From contig CAWAHF010000004.1 in the NCBI GenBank assembly GCA_963781805.1, forward strand, positions 3,782,001-3,846,000: DNA of 64,000 bases. Reading direction: 5' to 3'. This stretch comes from JAFGPL01 sp963781805 (GTDB lineage: Bacteria; Bacteroidota; Bacteroidia; Bacteroidales; UBA10428). A program made the translations under genes and the position numbers. Positions 9,650 to 19,064 of this stretch are shown here, piece by piece (the stretch's first letter is position 1; every line of letters starts with the position of its first letter). The notes under the pieces were generated by a model. That model ran no database searches. It was not told the DNA's origin and saw only the letters and a list, made by a program, of their open reading frames with translations.

Positions 9650-10329
9650 TTAAAAACAAAAGAGACTATTTGTTTTATCTTAAAGCAGACAGGATAGCTT
9701 TGGCACGAAATAAAATATCCGGATTTAAATGGAAAATTTTAATCAAAAACCTATTTTTCCAGGACTATATCTGGAAATTTCAAAAACTTTTACGGAAAGT
9801 TGAATATTATAAAAATTGTAAAAATGATTTGTCTTCAAAGATCAAATATTTCTTTTTGCTTAGAAGATACCGGAGATTATCGTTGAAACTTGGTTATACA
9901 ATATCTGCCAATGTTTTTGGGCCCGGGCTTTCCATAGCTCATATAGGAAATATAATTGTGAATAGCGGTACCAGCATTGGATGTAATTGCAGAATACATG
10001 TCGGGGTTAATATTGGAACGGAAGCAGGTTTTGCTCGTAAAGCGCCTCATATTGGTGATAATGTATATATTGGACCGGGTGTTAAAATATTTGGGGACAT
10101 AAATATTCCAGATGGTACTGTTATCGGGGCAAATTCAATTGTAAATAAAACGATAGAAGAAAAAGAATATCTTATAGCTGGTATTCCTGCAAAGCCCAGA
10201 AAGTTGATAAATTCAGGTAAGTTTTTAATTAAAGCTACCAAACTGATTGAATGGGGTATTCCAGAGAAGGAATTTAAGGGAAAAACGTCAATGGAAATTT
10301 ATGATTTATTTTTGGACAAAGGATATTAA
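9646..10329 (+). CDS. Serine-acetyltransferase-like hexapeptide acyltransferase
   Basis: 227 aa. Residues about 85-185 carry hexapeptide repeats with the arrangement of the serine acetyltransferase/colanic-acid acyltransferase group: GPGLSIAHIGNIIVNSGTSI, then CRIHVGVNIG, a short loop (TEAGFARKAP), and HIGDNVYIGPGVKIFGDINI. The catalytic-type His is in AHIG. The N-terminus (about 75 residues) is basic and helical; the C-terminus extends about 40 residues past the helix. The ATGA overlap with the preceding glycosyltransferase implies translational coupling. Most likely O-acetylates a sugar in the glycan; a role in cysteine synthesis is unlikely in this context. Confidence 0.83.
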   Translation: MIKNKRDYLFYLKADRIALARNKISGFKWKILIKNLFFQDYIWKFQKLLRKVEYYKNCKNDLSSKIKYFFLLRRYRRLSLKLGYTISANVFGPGLSIAHIGNIIVNSGTSIGCNCRIHVGVNIGTEAGFARKAPHIGDNVYIGPGVKIFGDINIPDGTVIGANSIVNKTIEEKEYLIAGIPAKPRKLINSGKFLIKATKLIEWGIPEKEFKGKTSMEIYDLFLDKGY

Positions 10330-10338
10330 GTTAATGGT

Positions 10339-11475
10339 ATGGTACTGATTTATGTGAATCCTGGCAACAGTTCTGTAATGAAAGCCCAGGTTATTTCCTT
10401 GCTTAATAGATATTCAGGTATACGTATTTTTGATGAAATAATACTTTTACAGGGGTATAAAAACAGGAATGAAAAAGATAGTATACTTCCTAAACTTAAA
10501 GGAACAAGATATAAAATTGTTTGGTTTAAAAGATATCCAGGCTTTACCTGGTTTAAACCGTTAAGTTATTGGGCACTCAAAAAGTGTATAAACTCATTAA
10601 ATATTAAAGCACAAGAGACAATTTTACATGTCAGAGGTGAAATTTATGGAAGTTTTGTTGCAAAATTCAGAGACAGGCATAAAAACTCCTTTAATTTGCT
10701 GGTTGATATCAGAGGATTTATATTAGAAGAATATGAGGAATATTATCAATATAGTAACCTTCTTAAGAAAAATAAACAAAGAAATGCCTTAAATGCTTAT
10801 TCTATTTTAAAAAAAAATATTCCAATCACGGTCGTATCTGAATCCTTAAAAGCTTATTTAATTAGCAGGCATAAATTCAATTCTAACTATATATCTGTTC
10901 ATTCTAACATTGCTGATAATATTTTTCTGTATAGTGAAGATTTAAGAATAAACGTAAGAAATCAATTAAATATTGATGAGGATACTCTTGTTGCTATATG
11001 CTCAACAGGTGGTGGAGCTCTTTGGCAAAAAGACCGGGATGTTATAGAAAAGATGTTATCACTGGATATACATGTTATTAATTTATCTCCGATTGAGGTT
11101 AATATACCTGGGGTTATTAATAAATTTGTGACTTTTGAGGAAGTACCATCCTATCTGTCAGCTGCTGATATTGCAGTTTTATGGCGTGATAAGAGTATTA
11201 TTAATCAAGTCGCTTCTCCTTCAAAATTCAGTGAGTTTGCAGTAAATGGTTTATTTACAATTCATAATGGCACAATTGATCTTGTTACTAATTATATAAA
11301 TAATACGGGTTTAGGCATTATTATAGACTCAATTGAAAACCTGAATCTCACAAGAATTAAAAATAAACTCGATTATAACAGAAGCAATGCAAGTATTAAT
11401 GGATATAATCATTTCGGAATAGACAAGATTTCTGATAATTATATTGACATATATAAAAATATTTTTACAGGATAA
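10339..11475 (+). CDS. Glycosyltransferase, GT4-like GT-B fold
   Basis: 378 aa. The N-terminus (MVLIYVNPGNSS) and the C-terminal half resemble GT-B transferases. There is a nucleotide-sugar region AICSTGGGALWQKDR, then VPSYLSAADIAVLWRD and the donor-site segment SPSKFSEFAVNGLFTI, in which the E of SEF fits the conserved acidic residue of GT4 enzymes. Similarity is weaker than for the neighbouring GT4 protein, so the family is inferred from motif order. Two ATGs five bases apart (10334 and 10339) occur; only the second is in frame. Confidence 0.75.
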   Translation: MVLIYVNPGNSSVMKAQVISLLNRYSGIRIFDEIILLQGYKNRNEKDSILPKLKGTRYKIVWFKRYPGFTWFKPLSYWALKKCINSLNIKAQETILHVRGEIYGSFVAKFRDRHKNSFNLLVDIRGFILEEYEEYYQYSNLLKKNKQRNALNAYSILKKNIPITVVSESLKAYLISRHKFNSNYISVHSNIADNIFLYSEDLRINVRNQLNIDEDTLVAICSTGGGALWQKDRDVIEKMLSLDIHVINLSPIEVNIPGVINKFVTFEEVPSYLSAADIAVLWRDKSIINQVASPSKFSEFAVNGLFTIHNGTIDLVTNYINNTGLGIIIDSIENLNLTRIKNKLDYNRSNASINGYNHFGIDKISDNYIDIYKNIFTG

Positions 11476-11590
11476 AATTATCAATTATAAGAATCATTTA
11501 TTTAGTTTTTGGATTTTATATATTATTTATTATCAGTCGAATCAGAGATGTAATTTCTGATCTAATCCCTATCATGAATTTATAAAAAAC

Positions 11591-12526
11591 ATGAGAATTC
11601 TCACCGTATGCAGGAAAATATCAAGGAATGAAAAATTGCATCAGTATGCTATAGCCGAATTCATTTACGAACAGAATGAAAAAATAGCCGGTTTTGGAGT
11701 CGAGTTTGATTATTATTTAATAGAAAAAGGTGGTGTCCGGGGCTATTTCTATCATACATTAGATTTCATCAGGCTCATTAAACAAAAAGGAAAGCATTAC
11801 GATATTATACATTCTCATGGTGGTCATATCGGTTCCCTTGTCAATATACAACGGAAAATTCCCGTAATAACTACCTATCATGGTACTGATATTAATAAGG
11901 TTGGTACAAGACTTCTTTCTCTTATCTCATTGATATTCTCACGAAAAAATATATTTGTTTCTGCTGGGTTATTAAATAAAGTTCGGCTGGTTGCGCGGGG
12001 TGAAGTTATACCGTGTGGTGTGAATTTTAATGATTTCAAACCTTTGGACAAGTCATATTGCAGAAATGAACTTGGATATAATCAGAATGAAAAAATCATT
12101 CTATTTTCCGGTCAGCGTGGTAGGAAAATAAAAAACTTTAAGCTGGCCGATAAAGCTGCAAAACTAAGTGGGGTTGATAAAATGATTGAATTGAAAGGAC
12201 TTAATAGAGATCAGGTTGTTAAAACTATAAATGCCTGCGATTTAATCCTTTTAACATCAATTAGTGAAGGCTCACCTATGATAATTAAGGAAGCTATGGC
12301 CTGCAATTGTCCGATTGTATCAACGGATGTGGGAGATGTGAAAGAGGTAATAGGCAATACCGAAGGGTGTTTTATTTGTAGTTTTGATTCACAGGATGCA
12401 GCAGACAAAATTGAAACGGCGTTACGTTTTGGCAAAAGAACCAATGGAAGAGAGAATATTAAACATCTTGAAATTGGATTAATCGCTACTAAAGTATTTG
12501 ACATTTACAAAAGTGTATTAAAATAA
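11591..12526 (+). CDS. Family 4 glycosyltransferase
   Basis: 311 aa GT-B enzyme. Visible features: IIHSHGGHIG and TTYHGTDIN in the acceptor domain, VIPCGVNFNDF at the domain junction, and the donor-domain E-x7-E type motif in SISEGSPMIIKEAMACNCPIV followed by STDVGDVKEVI. It would add one sugar to the lipid-linked repeat unit at the cytoplasmic membrane. It lies 115 bases after the previous gene, in a short AT-rich gap with no clear signal. It is followed after six bases by the asparagine-synthase-like gene, so those two are co-transcribed. Confidence 0.9.
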   Translation: MRILTVCRKISRNEKLHQYAIAEFIYEQNEKIAGFGVEFDYYLIEKGGVRGYFYHTLDFIRLIKQKGKHYDIIHSHGGHIGSLVNIQRKIPVITTYHGTDINKVGTRLLSLISLIFSRKNIFVSAGLLNKVRLVARGEVIPCGVNFNDFKPLDKSYCRNELGYNQNEKIILFSGQRGRKIKNFKLADKAAKLSGVDKMIELKGLNRDQVVKTINACDLILLTSISEGSPMIIKEAMACNCPIVSTDVGDVKEVIGNTEGCFICSFDSQDAADKIETALRFGKRTNGRENIKHLEIGLIATKVFDIYKSVLK

Positions 12527-12532
12527 TAGTTA

Positions 12533-14356
12533 ATGTGTGGTATTTGCGGCATTATAAATTTCAATAATAATATTGTAGAGAAAGATTCTCTGCAACAGAT
12601 GATGAAAATAATGAAGCATCGGGGACCCGATGATGAAGGCATATTTATTTCAAAAAATATAGGATTTGGACATGTAAGATTAAGTATAATTGATTTATCT
12701 ACAGCAGGTCATCAGCCTATGTTCTCAAAAGATGGGCGTTATATTTTAATCTTTAATGGTGAAATATATAATTATATTGAATTAAAGATAGAATTAAAAA
12801 AACTTGGAAATAAATTTTATACCAATACGGACTCTGAAGTATTATTGATCTCTTATATTCAATGGGGTAAAGCTTGTCTGCATAGATTTAACGGAATGTG
12901 GGCTTTTGCAATTTATGATACCTTTAAGAAAGAATTATTTACTGCACGTGATCGATATGGTATCAAACCATTTTATTATTATCTGGATAATCAAAGATTT
13001 ATTTTTGCATCTGAAATTCCACCTATTCTTGAGCTCATAAATAAGGTTTTACCTGATAAGCAGGTAATTTATGATTATTTGGTGTTTAACAGAACCGATC
13101 AAACGGAATCTACATTTTTCACCAGTATTAAAAAACTTCAACATGGGAGCCAAATAGTTATTAAACACAATAAATTCGAGTTACAAAAATGGTATAAATT
13201 AGTTGATAATCTCAAAGAACCTTTTAAAACTGCTGAAGAATTCAGAGATGCGTTCAAATCTTCAGTAGGATTAAGATTAAGAAGTGATGTGCCTGTCGGA
13301 GTCTGTTTAAGCGGTGGACTGGACTCTTCCTCTATAGTCTCGGTTTTGTTAAAGGATTATTCAAAATCTGATCTTCAGACTTTTTCAGCAATTTATGGCG
13401 AAGGCGTGTATGGTGATGAATCTAAATATATTAGATTATATAATGATAGTATATCCAATATGAATTTCATTCAACCGAGTGCAAATTCCTTATTCAATGA
13501 TATGGCTTTGTTTATAAAAGCTCACGGTGAACCTGTATCATCCACATCTCCCTATGCACAATATAAAGTTATGGAATTAGCATCTAAACATGTTGTTGTT
13601 ACATTAGATGGACAAGGTGCAGATGAAGAACTGGCCGGATATCATTATTTTTTCGGTTTTTATTTTAAGGAATTGCTTCTATATTTTAAATGGCTAACTT
13701 TAATTAACGAGCAATATACGTATTTAAAAAATCATAAATCTTTATATGGTTTGACCAGTTTAATTTATCTTCTCCTTCCTGCTGTACTTAAAAATGATAT
13801 AAGAGTTAATCAAAAGGTTGTTATCAGAGAACATTTAACAAAACAATATTCAAAGTCTAATACAATTACTGCAAATCTATATTCTTCGAATAATTTAAAT
13901 TCTGCATTGATTAATCACTTTGAATATAAACTCGAACATTTATTAAAGTGGGAGGATCGAAATTCTATGCATTTTTCTCTTGAAGCCCGCGTTCCTTTTC
14001 TGGATTATAGAATCGTTGAGAAGACTCTTTCACTTCCCTCCAATATGCTTATTAAAGATGGATCAACAAAATATATATTAAGAAATGCCATGAAAGGAAC
14101 TCTCCCGGAAGCAATAAGGTCAAGGAAAGATAAGATTGGTTTCAGAACACCGGCAGATTCTTGGTTTAGAGAAAAAATATTTTATAACTACATTAAATCA
14201 TTACTTTTAAATAATAATTCAATACTTAATGAATATATAAATACAAATAAAGCCTGGTCGGAATATCAAAAACACTTAGAAGGCAAAATAAATATTGGTA
14301 AAGAAATATGGAAATGGATAAACCTGGAATTATGGTTAAAACAATTTGTCATTTAA
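12533..14356 (+). CDS. asnB: Glutamine-hydrolysing asparagine synthase family (AsnB-like) amidotransferase
   Basis: 607 aa, full length. The class II glutaminase domain begins MCGICGIINF with Cys2 as the N-terminal nucleophile and contains HRGPDDEG and FNGEIYN. The synthetase domain has the PPi-loop SGGLDSSS at 260-267 and DGQGADEELAGY. It uses glutamine, ATP and an acidic acceptor to form an amide. Free asparagine may be the product. Homologues inside O-antigen loci (WbpS type) are known to amidate hexuronic acids, and the position here between glycosyltransferase and acyltransferase genes suggests that job. The two roles cannot be separated from the sequence alone. Confidence 0.92.
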   Translation: MCGICGIINFNNNIVEKDSLQQMMKIMKHRGPDDEGIFISKNIGFGHVRLSIIDLSTAGHQPMFSKDGRYILIFNGEIYNYIELKIELKKLGNKFYTNTDSEVLLISYIQWGKACLHRFNGMWAFAIYDTFKKELFTARDRYGIKPFYYYLDNQRFIFASEIPPILELINKVLPDKQVIYDYLVFNRTDQTESTFFTSIKKLQHGSQIVIKHNKFELQKWYKLVDNLKEPFKTAEEFRDAFKSSVGLRLRSDVPVGVCLSGGLDSSSIVSVLLKDYSKSDLQTFSAIYGEGVYGDESKYIRLYNDSISNMNFIQPSANSLFNDMALFIKAHGEPVSSTSPYAQYKVMELASKHVVVTLDGQGADEELAGYHYFFGFYFKELLLYFKWLTLINEQYTYLKNHKSLYGLTSLIYLLLPAVLKNDIRVNQKVVIREHLTKQYSKSNTITANLYSSNNLNSALINHFEYKLEHLLKWEDRNSMHFSLEARVPFLDYRIVEKTLSLPSNMLIKDGSTKYILRNAMKGTLPEAIRSRKDKIGFRTPADSWFREKIFYNYIKSLLLNNNSILNEYINTNKAWSEYQKHLEGKINIGKEIWKWINLELWLKQFVI

Positions 14357-14587
14357 AACAATTTATTCAAAATTACTGCATTGTCGCCCTCGCAAAATAT
14401 TAAAAATGCAATTATTACTAAAAGCTACTCTAATATTATTATAAATCAATAATTTACACGGCATTTCTAATTTTATTTTCAAAGTAATAAATAATATTTT
14501 TTATGTAGAACTGGTTTATATTTTTTATTGTCAAAAATAATATATAATAATTGCACTGCCAGATAAACAATAATTATCCATCGTAAT

Positions 14588-15079
14588 ATGTCAATAGTAA
14601 ACTACCGGAGGAATCCACTCTATATTATAAAAGGAATTTTTAACCGTATCCTGCATATTATTGCTTATGTAACGTTTCCGTACCAGGTTACGGTTTTTTT
14701 ACACAGATTAAGGGGTGTTAAAATAGGGAAACAAACCCATGTGGCAAGACTGGTTTCTTTCGATGATAGAAATCCGGAATTAATTGAGATAGGAAATGGT
14801 GTGGCAATTACTACCGGTGTTATGATATTATGCCATCAGCGTGACTTAACAAACTATAAGCCGGGAATGTATGCAATGCATTGCCCCTTTAAAGCAGGGA
14901 AAGTAATAATTAAAGATGGTGCGCATATCGGGATTGGGGCAATCATCATGCCTGGTGTTACTATTGGGGAAGGAGCGGTAATAGGTGCTGGCGCAGTGGT
15001 CACTAAAGATATTCCTCCATATACAATTGCAGTAGGTGTACCAGCCAAGGTTATCAAGACATTCGAGAAACAGAACTAA
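14588..15079 (+). CDS. Hexapeptide-repeat acetyltransferase (maltose-O-acetyltransferase-like)
   Basis: 163 aa. Hexapeptide repeats run from about residue 45 to 150 (VKIGKQTHVAR, IEIGNGVAITTGV, VIIKDGAHIGIGAIIMPGVT, IGEGAVIGAGAVVTKDI) and end in AVGVPAKVIKTFE, as in the WbbJ/NodL group. The 231 bases before it (14357-14587) are very AT-rich with no gene. Its stop TAA is immediately followed by the ATG of the DUF354 gene, so the two are one transcription unit. Probably acetylates a sugar of the polysaccharide. Confidence 0.85.
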   Translation: MSIVNYRRNPLYIIKGIFNRILHIIAYVTFPYQVTVFLHRLRGVKIGKQTHVARLVSFDDRNPELIEIGNGVAITTGVMILCHQRDLTNYKPGMYAMHCPFKAGKVIIKDGAHIGIGAIIMPGVTIGEGAVIGAGAVVTKDIPPYTIAVGVPAKVIKTFEKQN

Positions 15080-16081
15080 ATGAAAATCTGGGTGGATATT
15101 ACAAATACTCCTCATGTTCATGTTTTAACTCCTATCATAAATAAGTTTAAGAGTGAGCATGAATTTATTATTACTGCCAGAAATTTCTCTGAAACAGTTC
15201 CCTTATTGAAGAAAAAAGGTTTTGAACCTATTTTAATCGGGGGTCACGAAGGGAAAAGTAAGCTAAAAAAAATTAATGGGATGTTTTTCAGGTTATATCA
15301 TCTAAACAAGGCTATCCCCAGATTTGATATTAGTTTATCGTTAGGCGGTGTATATACCTCTATTATCAGCAAATTAAGAAGTAAAAAAGCTATTGTTTTC
15401 AGCGATAACGATACTTCTTTTAAAGTTCCCTCTTATTTATTTGGTTCGGAGTTTATTTTCCCGGTTTTTTTTAATTCGGATAAAATAGCCAGAAGGTACA
15501 GAATAAAAAAAGAGAGGATACATAAGTTCAATGGATTTAAAGAAGATATCTATATTGCTTCATATATTCCCGATCCGTCATTCTTAAATATATTACCATT
15601 CAATGATTTTATTACCATCCGGCCCGAAAACTTAAAAGCTTCCTATGTCCCGGTGAATAGCAAAACAATAGTCCCCGAATTATTCGAAATCTTTAAAAAT
15701 TACAATATACTCTATTTACCAAGATATACCGAAGAAAGAACATATGCCGATGGGTACAAAAATATCTTTATTCCACCCGAACCATTACCAGGGCTTGATG
15801 TCTGTTACTATTCAAAAGCAATGCTTACCGGGGCAGGCACTTTTGCACGTGAGGCAGCATTACTTGGTACTCCATCGGTTAGTTTTTTTCCGGGTAAAAT
15901 ATTTTTAACTGTTGATAAAATCATGCAGGAAAAAGGGTGGGAGTTTAAATCACGGGATGTTCATGATATTTATGAATATGTAAAATCGGGTAACAAAAGA
16001 CCAAATCAGATTGAGAACAGTAAAAAGGTGCAAAGTGAAGTCTTTGAAATATTCAGGAATATTATAGAAAAATATAGTTAG
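15080..16081 (+). CDS. DUF354-family protein (GT-B-like, UDP-GlcNAc 2-epimerase superfamily)
   Basis: 333 aa. It begins MKIWVDITNTPHVHVL with the N-terminal Rossmann half. Later it has VFSDNDTS, and in the C-terminal half GAGTFAREAALLGTPSVSFFP, which aligns with the nucleotide-binding segment of GT-B folds. DUF354 proteins are widespread in archaeal and bacterial surface-glycan loci and are thought to act as glycosyltransferases or epimerase-like enzymes; the exact reaction is unknown. The window carries two relatives: a complete one at 24.8 kb and a broken one at 19.1 kb. Confidence 0.82.
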   Translation: MKIWVDITNTPHVHVLTPIINKFKSEHEFIITARNFSETVPLLKKKGFEPILIGGHEGKSKLKKINGMFFRLYHLNKAIPRFDISLSLGGVYTSIISKLRSKKAIVFSDNDTSFKVPSYLFGSEFIFPVFFNSDKIARRYRIKKERIHKFNGFKEDIYIASYIPDPSFLNILPFNDFITIRPENLKASYVPVNSKTIVPELFEIFKNYNILYLPRYTEERTYADGYKNIFIPPEPLPGLDVCYYSKAMLTGAGTFAREAALLGTPSVSFFPGKIFLTVDKIMQEKGWEFKSRDVHDIYEYVKSGNKRPNQIENSKKVQSEVFEIFRNIIEKYS

Positions 16082-16198
16082 TTTTAATTATTTCAATAAA
16101 TAATATGTCCATCTTAATTCATGATATAGTTATACAAAATTCCTTCCTGACAGACCCATAGAGGGGGCCTCTGATATGGAATCTGTTTTTTGGAATGG

Positions 16199-16218
16199 AT
16201 TCCCGCTTTCGCGGGAAT
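16199..16218. repeat. Short palindrome, ATTCCCGC-tttc-GCGGGAAT
   Basis: An 8-bp perfect stem with a four-base loop in the 215-base gap between the DUF354 gene and the deacetylase-like gene. No T-run follows, so it is more like a dispersed REP-type palindrome than a terminator. Similar TCCCG...CGGGA cores recur at many places in the window (1277, 24606, 28592, 30645, 33951, 34073). Confidence 0.6.
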
Positions 16219-16296
16219 GTCACTTTATGGAAATAGTTAAGCGGCATCATCAGAGACAATCATTTTTTTATTACATGATATTGAAATATTAATTTT

Positions 16297-17160
16297 ATGC
16301 GGGATTTTACCATAAGTAAGTATAAAGAACTAATTATTCATTTAAAAAGAACTAATTATACCTTTTTAAATATTAAAGATGCACTGATTCATCCCAACTT
16401 ATACTCAGATATGAAACTTGCAATTATCAGGCATGATATTGATACCAAATACGACCTGCCTATTGCACTGGAAATGGCAACATTTGAATCTGAACAGGGG
16501 ATTAGCGCAACCTATTATTTCAGGACCCTGCCAGCTATTTATGATGAGGTAATTATTAAAAAAATATTTGAACTCAGACATGAAATAGGATATCATTATG
16601 AGGTTATGTCTCTTATGCATGGGAATCCTGAAAAATCCATTGAACTTTTTCAGAATGATTTGAAAGAAATGAGATTAACCTGTCCTGTAACTACCATATG
16701 CCAGCACGGAGGAGCAATGGGACATTATGAGACCACCTCTTTTAAAGGAATATTTAAGATTGGAATAGGAATGTTGTTGGGAAAAATTAAAATAAAATAC
16801 AATCCCAGCATTAATCTTTGGGATAAATACGATTTCAGGGATTTTGGAATTATGGGAGATGCTTATTTATCTCTGGATCATAATAAAATAAAATATTTCT
16901 CTGATACAGGAATGCGCTGGGATGGTGAAAAGGTAAGAATGGCAGATAAGGTGATTGAAGGAGAAAATGCTGATATTAAAGCACATTCTACGGATGATTT
17001 AATAAATTTGATAACGCGGGATAAATTAAATACGATAAATATACTTGTGCATCCCGCGAATTGGAATGAATCATTTTCAAAATGGTTGAAATGGAAAATA
17101 ATACAAAAATTCAGAAATTTAGTAAAACGGATTTATAAAATTTTCGACTCAAACAGGTAA
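16297..17160 (+). CDS. Polysaccharide-deacetylase-like protein (NodB-like fold)
   Basis: 287 aa. The segment IIRHDIDTKYDLPIAL matches the metal/catalytic Asp motif (RHDxD) of a divergent deacetylase group. LRHEIGYHYE supplies two histidines at the expected second motif, and TICQHGGAMG a third His. Length and motif order suggest a carbohydrate esterase or a related hydrolase working on the glycan, but this subgroup is usually annotated only as hypothetical. A paralogue, now broken, lies at 27.3 kb and aligns along its whole length. No signal peptide is visible, so it may act in the cytoplasm. Confidence 0.72.
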   Translation: MRDFTISKYKELIIHLKRTNYTFLNIKDALIHPNLYSDMKLAIIRHDIDTKYDLPIALEMATFESEQGISATYYFRTLPAIYDEVIIKKIFELRHEIGYHYEVMSLMHGNPEKSIELFQNDLKEMRLTCPVTTICQHGGAMGHYETTSFKGIFKIGIGMLLGKIKIKYNPSINLWDKYDFRDFGIMGDAYLSLDHNKIKYFSDTGMRWDGEKVRMADKVIEGENADIKAHSTDDLINLITRDKLNTINILVHPANWNESFSKWLKWKIIQKFRNLVKRIYKIFDSNR

Positions 17161-17596
17161 ATTTTATATGACTGAAGTTAAGAATTCAAAGAAGCAGCCC
17201 ATTTTAACTACTGGTAGGGGTTTCGGGGATCAGCTTAATAAGAGTAGCAAACGAAAAGGAGTAAATTAAATACATTTTCTGTTTATAAAAACCAAAAATG
17301 AGATTTTAGAAAGAATAGCCTATAATTTTCAGGTTAACAGCTGGCAGCTTCCAAAAAATTACCCTGTATAAATCCATAGTCAAAGTCAAGGTATTCTTAC
17401 TCTTCAGACTAAGTGGGTTGCATTCGGATTACGCACCATTTGCCGATAAAATTGCAATATGGATTATCGAACATATGTAATCTGAGAAAGATTACTATTA
17501 TTAGCATAAAAATACATTTATTAATCATACAATTCCTTGCATGCGTCGGAATCAGGCTAGGATGTTTTTGGCATTAAATCATATTGTTGAAATTTA
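17161..17596. other. Gene-free stretch with one tiny open frame
   Basis: 436 bases between two deacetylase-type genes. The only open frame with an ATG is 33 codons (17168-17269). Its middle (QPILTTGRGFGDQL) faintly recalls the N-terminus of polysaccharide deacetylases (ILTTxWDDG), which would make it a remnant, but this is too short to claim. No terminator or promoter is convincing. Confidence 0.4.
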
Positions 17597-18523
17597 ATGG
17601 ATAAGACAAGATACAGCTTATTAACCAATGATGTAGAAACAACTTCTATCTGGTTCAACCGTTCGAGAGATGAAACCGGATATCGGGTATTTCGGGAAGG
17701 GATGCCCATGTTGCTTGAATTATATGCAAAATATAATATTAAAAGCACTTTCTTTTTTTTAGGAGATATGGCGCTGAAATGGCCCGAAATAGTAAAAATG
17801 ATCCTTCCGTATGGTCATGAAGTCGCTTCGCACGGATGGTCGCATGAGGTAACAGATGCTTTTGATGTTATGCCGTTAAAAACTCAGGCAGAACATTTAA
17901 AAAAATCAAAAGCTTTGCTTGAAGATATTTCAGGTCAGGAAGTAATTACTTTTCGTGCTCCGGCGCTCAGAATTAATGAAAATACTCCCAGAGCTTTAAT
18001 AGAGGCAGGATTTAAAATTGACAGCTCCATTGCTTCCCAACGTATGGACATGTTTTTTTCGTTTGGCAGCCGGAATAAATTATCATGGATTTTTGCTCCA
18101 AGAAGCGTCTATAATACATGTATTGATACTTTAGCCAGAAAAGGAAATTCGGATTTAATCGAAGTCCCGCTTAAATCCTATTTTTTGCCGTTTAATTCCA
18201 CCTTTATGAGGATTAGCCCTTTGCTTCACAAAGGATTGATTTATTGTGCTTTTTTAGAAAACAAAATAACTCATTCTCCCTTAGTATTCCTGATACATCC
18301 GAATGAATTTATTGATGAGAGTTCTAAAACACGGCAGATAAACCGCAGAAGCAAATACTACCTGAACTATCTGGTAAAAGATGTTATCAGAGGTAAATTG
18401 AAGGTGAAAAACCTTGGGAATAAAAGTTATGAGCTTTACCTTCAAATGATTTTGTTATTGAATAAAAATAATTTTACATTCGTTACGATTAAAGATTATG
18501 TCAATGAATTTAGAGGAATTTAA
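17597..18523 (+). CDS. Polysaccharide deacetylase family protein
   Basis: 308 aa. Classic NodB-domain signs: LLTNDVET near the N-terminus (metal Asp), STFFFLGDMA, HEVASHGWSHEVTD with the H-x3-H metal motif (about 77-86), and FRAPALRINENTPRALIEAGF as motif 3. These enzymes remove N- or O-acetyl groups from polysaccharides or lipid-linked sugars. No signal peptide is visible, so action on a cytoplasmic lipid-linked precursor is as likely as on a finished polymer. The 3' end overlaps the next gene by 26 bases. Confidence 0.88.
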   Translation: MDKTRYSLLTNDVETTSIWFNRSRDETGYRVFREGMPMLLELYAKYNIKSTFFFLGDMALKWPEIVKMILPYGHEVASHGWSHEVTDAFDVMPLKTQAEHLKKSKALLEDISGQEVITFRAPALRINENTPRALIEAGFKIDSSIASQRMDMFFSFGSRNKLSWIFAPRSVYNTCIDTLARKGNSDLIEVPLKSYFLPFNSTFMRISPLLHKGLIYCAFLENKITHSPLVFLIHPNEFIDESSKTRQINRRSKYYLNYLVKDVIRGKLKVKNLGNKSYELYLQMILLLNKNNFTFVTIKDYVNEFRGI

Positions 18524-19064
18524 AGGGAAATACGGATATGTTGAAATGCCATATTATAAATCAAAACATGGTATAAATGATGCTATTAGTAATGCATTGT
18601 CCAGAAATGAAAAAAATAAAATCTTATTTATTTTTCACAAATTTAAAATTCATATTCTCGGATTGCTGGCCTATTTTTGCCCGTTAAATAGCATTCGTGT
18701 AAGGTTTCACAAATGGCGCGGGGTACACATAGGCAGGAATGTTCAGCTGGGAATGTTTTGTATTCTGGATAATTCATATCCTGAGTATATTTTTATCGAT
18801 GATGAAGTATCACTGGCACAAAGTATTACAATAATAACACATAGTAATCCATACGAACATTTTAAAAATAGTTTAACTTCATATAGAGCGCCTGTTGTAA
18901 TTGGCAAAGGTACCTGGATTGGCTTAAGAGCAACGATTTTGCCAGGGGTTGAAATAGGGAATTATTCAATTCTTACTGCGGGTTCTGTAGCACAGAATAA
19001 TATTCCTCAAAATGTTGTTGCTCACGGTAATCCGGCAAAAATGGTTTCAAAAATAACTATTTGA
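18498..19064 (+). CDS. Hexapeptide-repeat acyltransferase
   Basis: 188 aa. The C-terminal half has hexapeptide repeats (VHIGRNVQLGMFCILDN, VVIGKGTWIGLRATILPGVE, IGNYSILTAGSVAQNNI) and ends in AHGNPAKMVSKI, typical of sugar O-acyltransferases. The first 60 residues are basic and hydrophobic. The ATG at 18498 overlaps the deacetylase gene; a second ATG two codons later is equally possible. The end overlaps the start of a decayed DUF354 gene, as expected for an originally tight operon. Confidence 0.82.
   Translation: MSMNLEEFKGKYGYVEMPYYKSKHGINDAISNALSRNEKNKILFIFHKFKIHILGLLAYFCPLNSIRVRFHKWRGVHIGRNVQLGMFCILDNSYPEYIFIDDEVSLAQSITIITHSNPYEHFKNSLTSYRAPVVIGKGTWIGLRATILPGVEIGNYSILTAGSVAQNNIPQNVVAHGNPAKMVSKITI

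Noticed and set aside
9646..10329. cysE (cysteine biosynthesis)
   Set aside because: The hexapeptide region is similar, but the gene is embedded in the glycan operon and its flanking regions differ from housekeeping serine acetyltransferase.
17168..17269. 33-codon frame as remnant of a deacetylase gene
   Set aside because: Only a few residues (ILTTG) recall the family; no further homology before or after.
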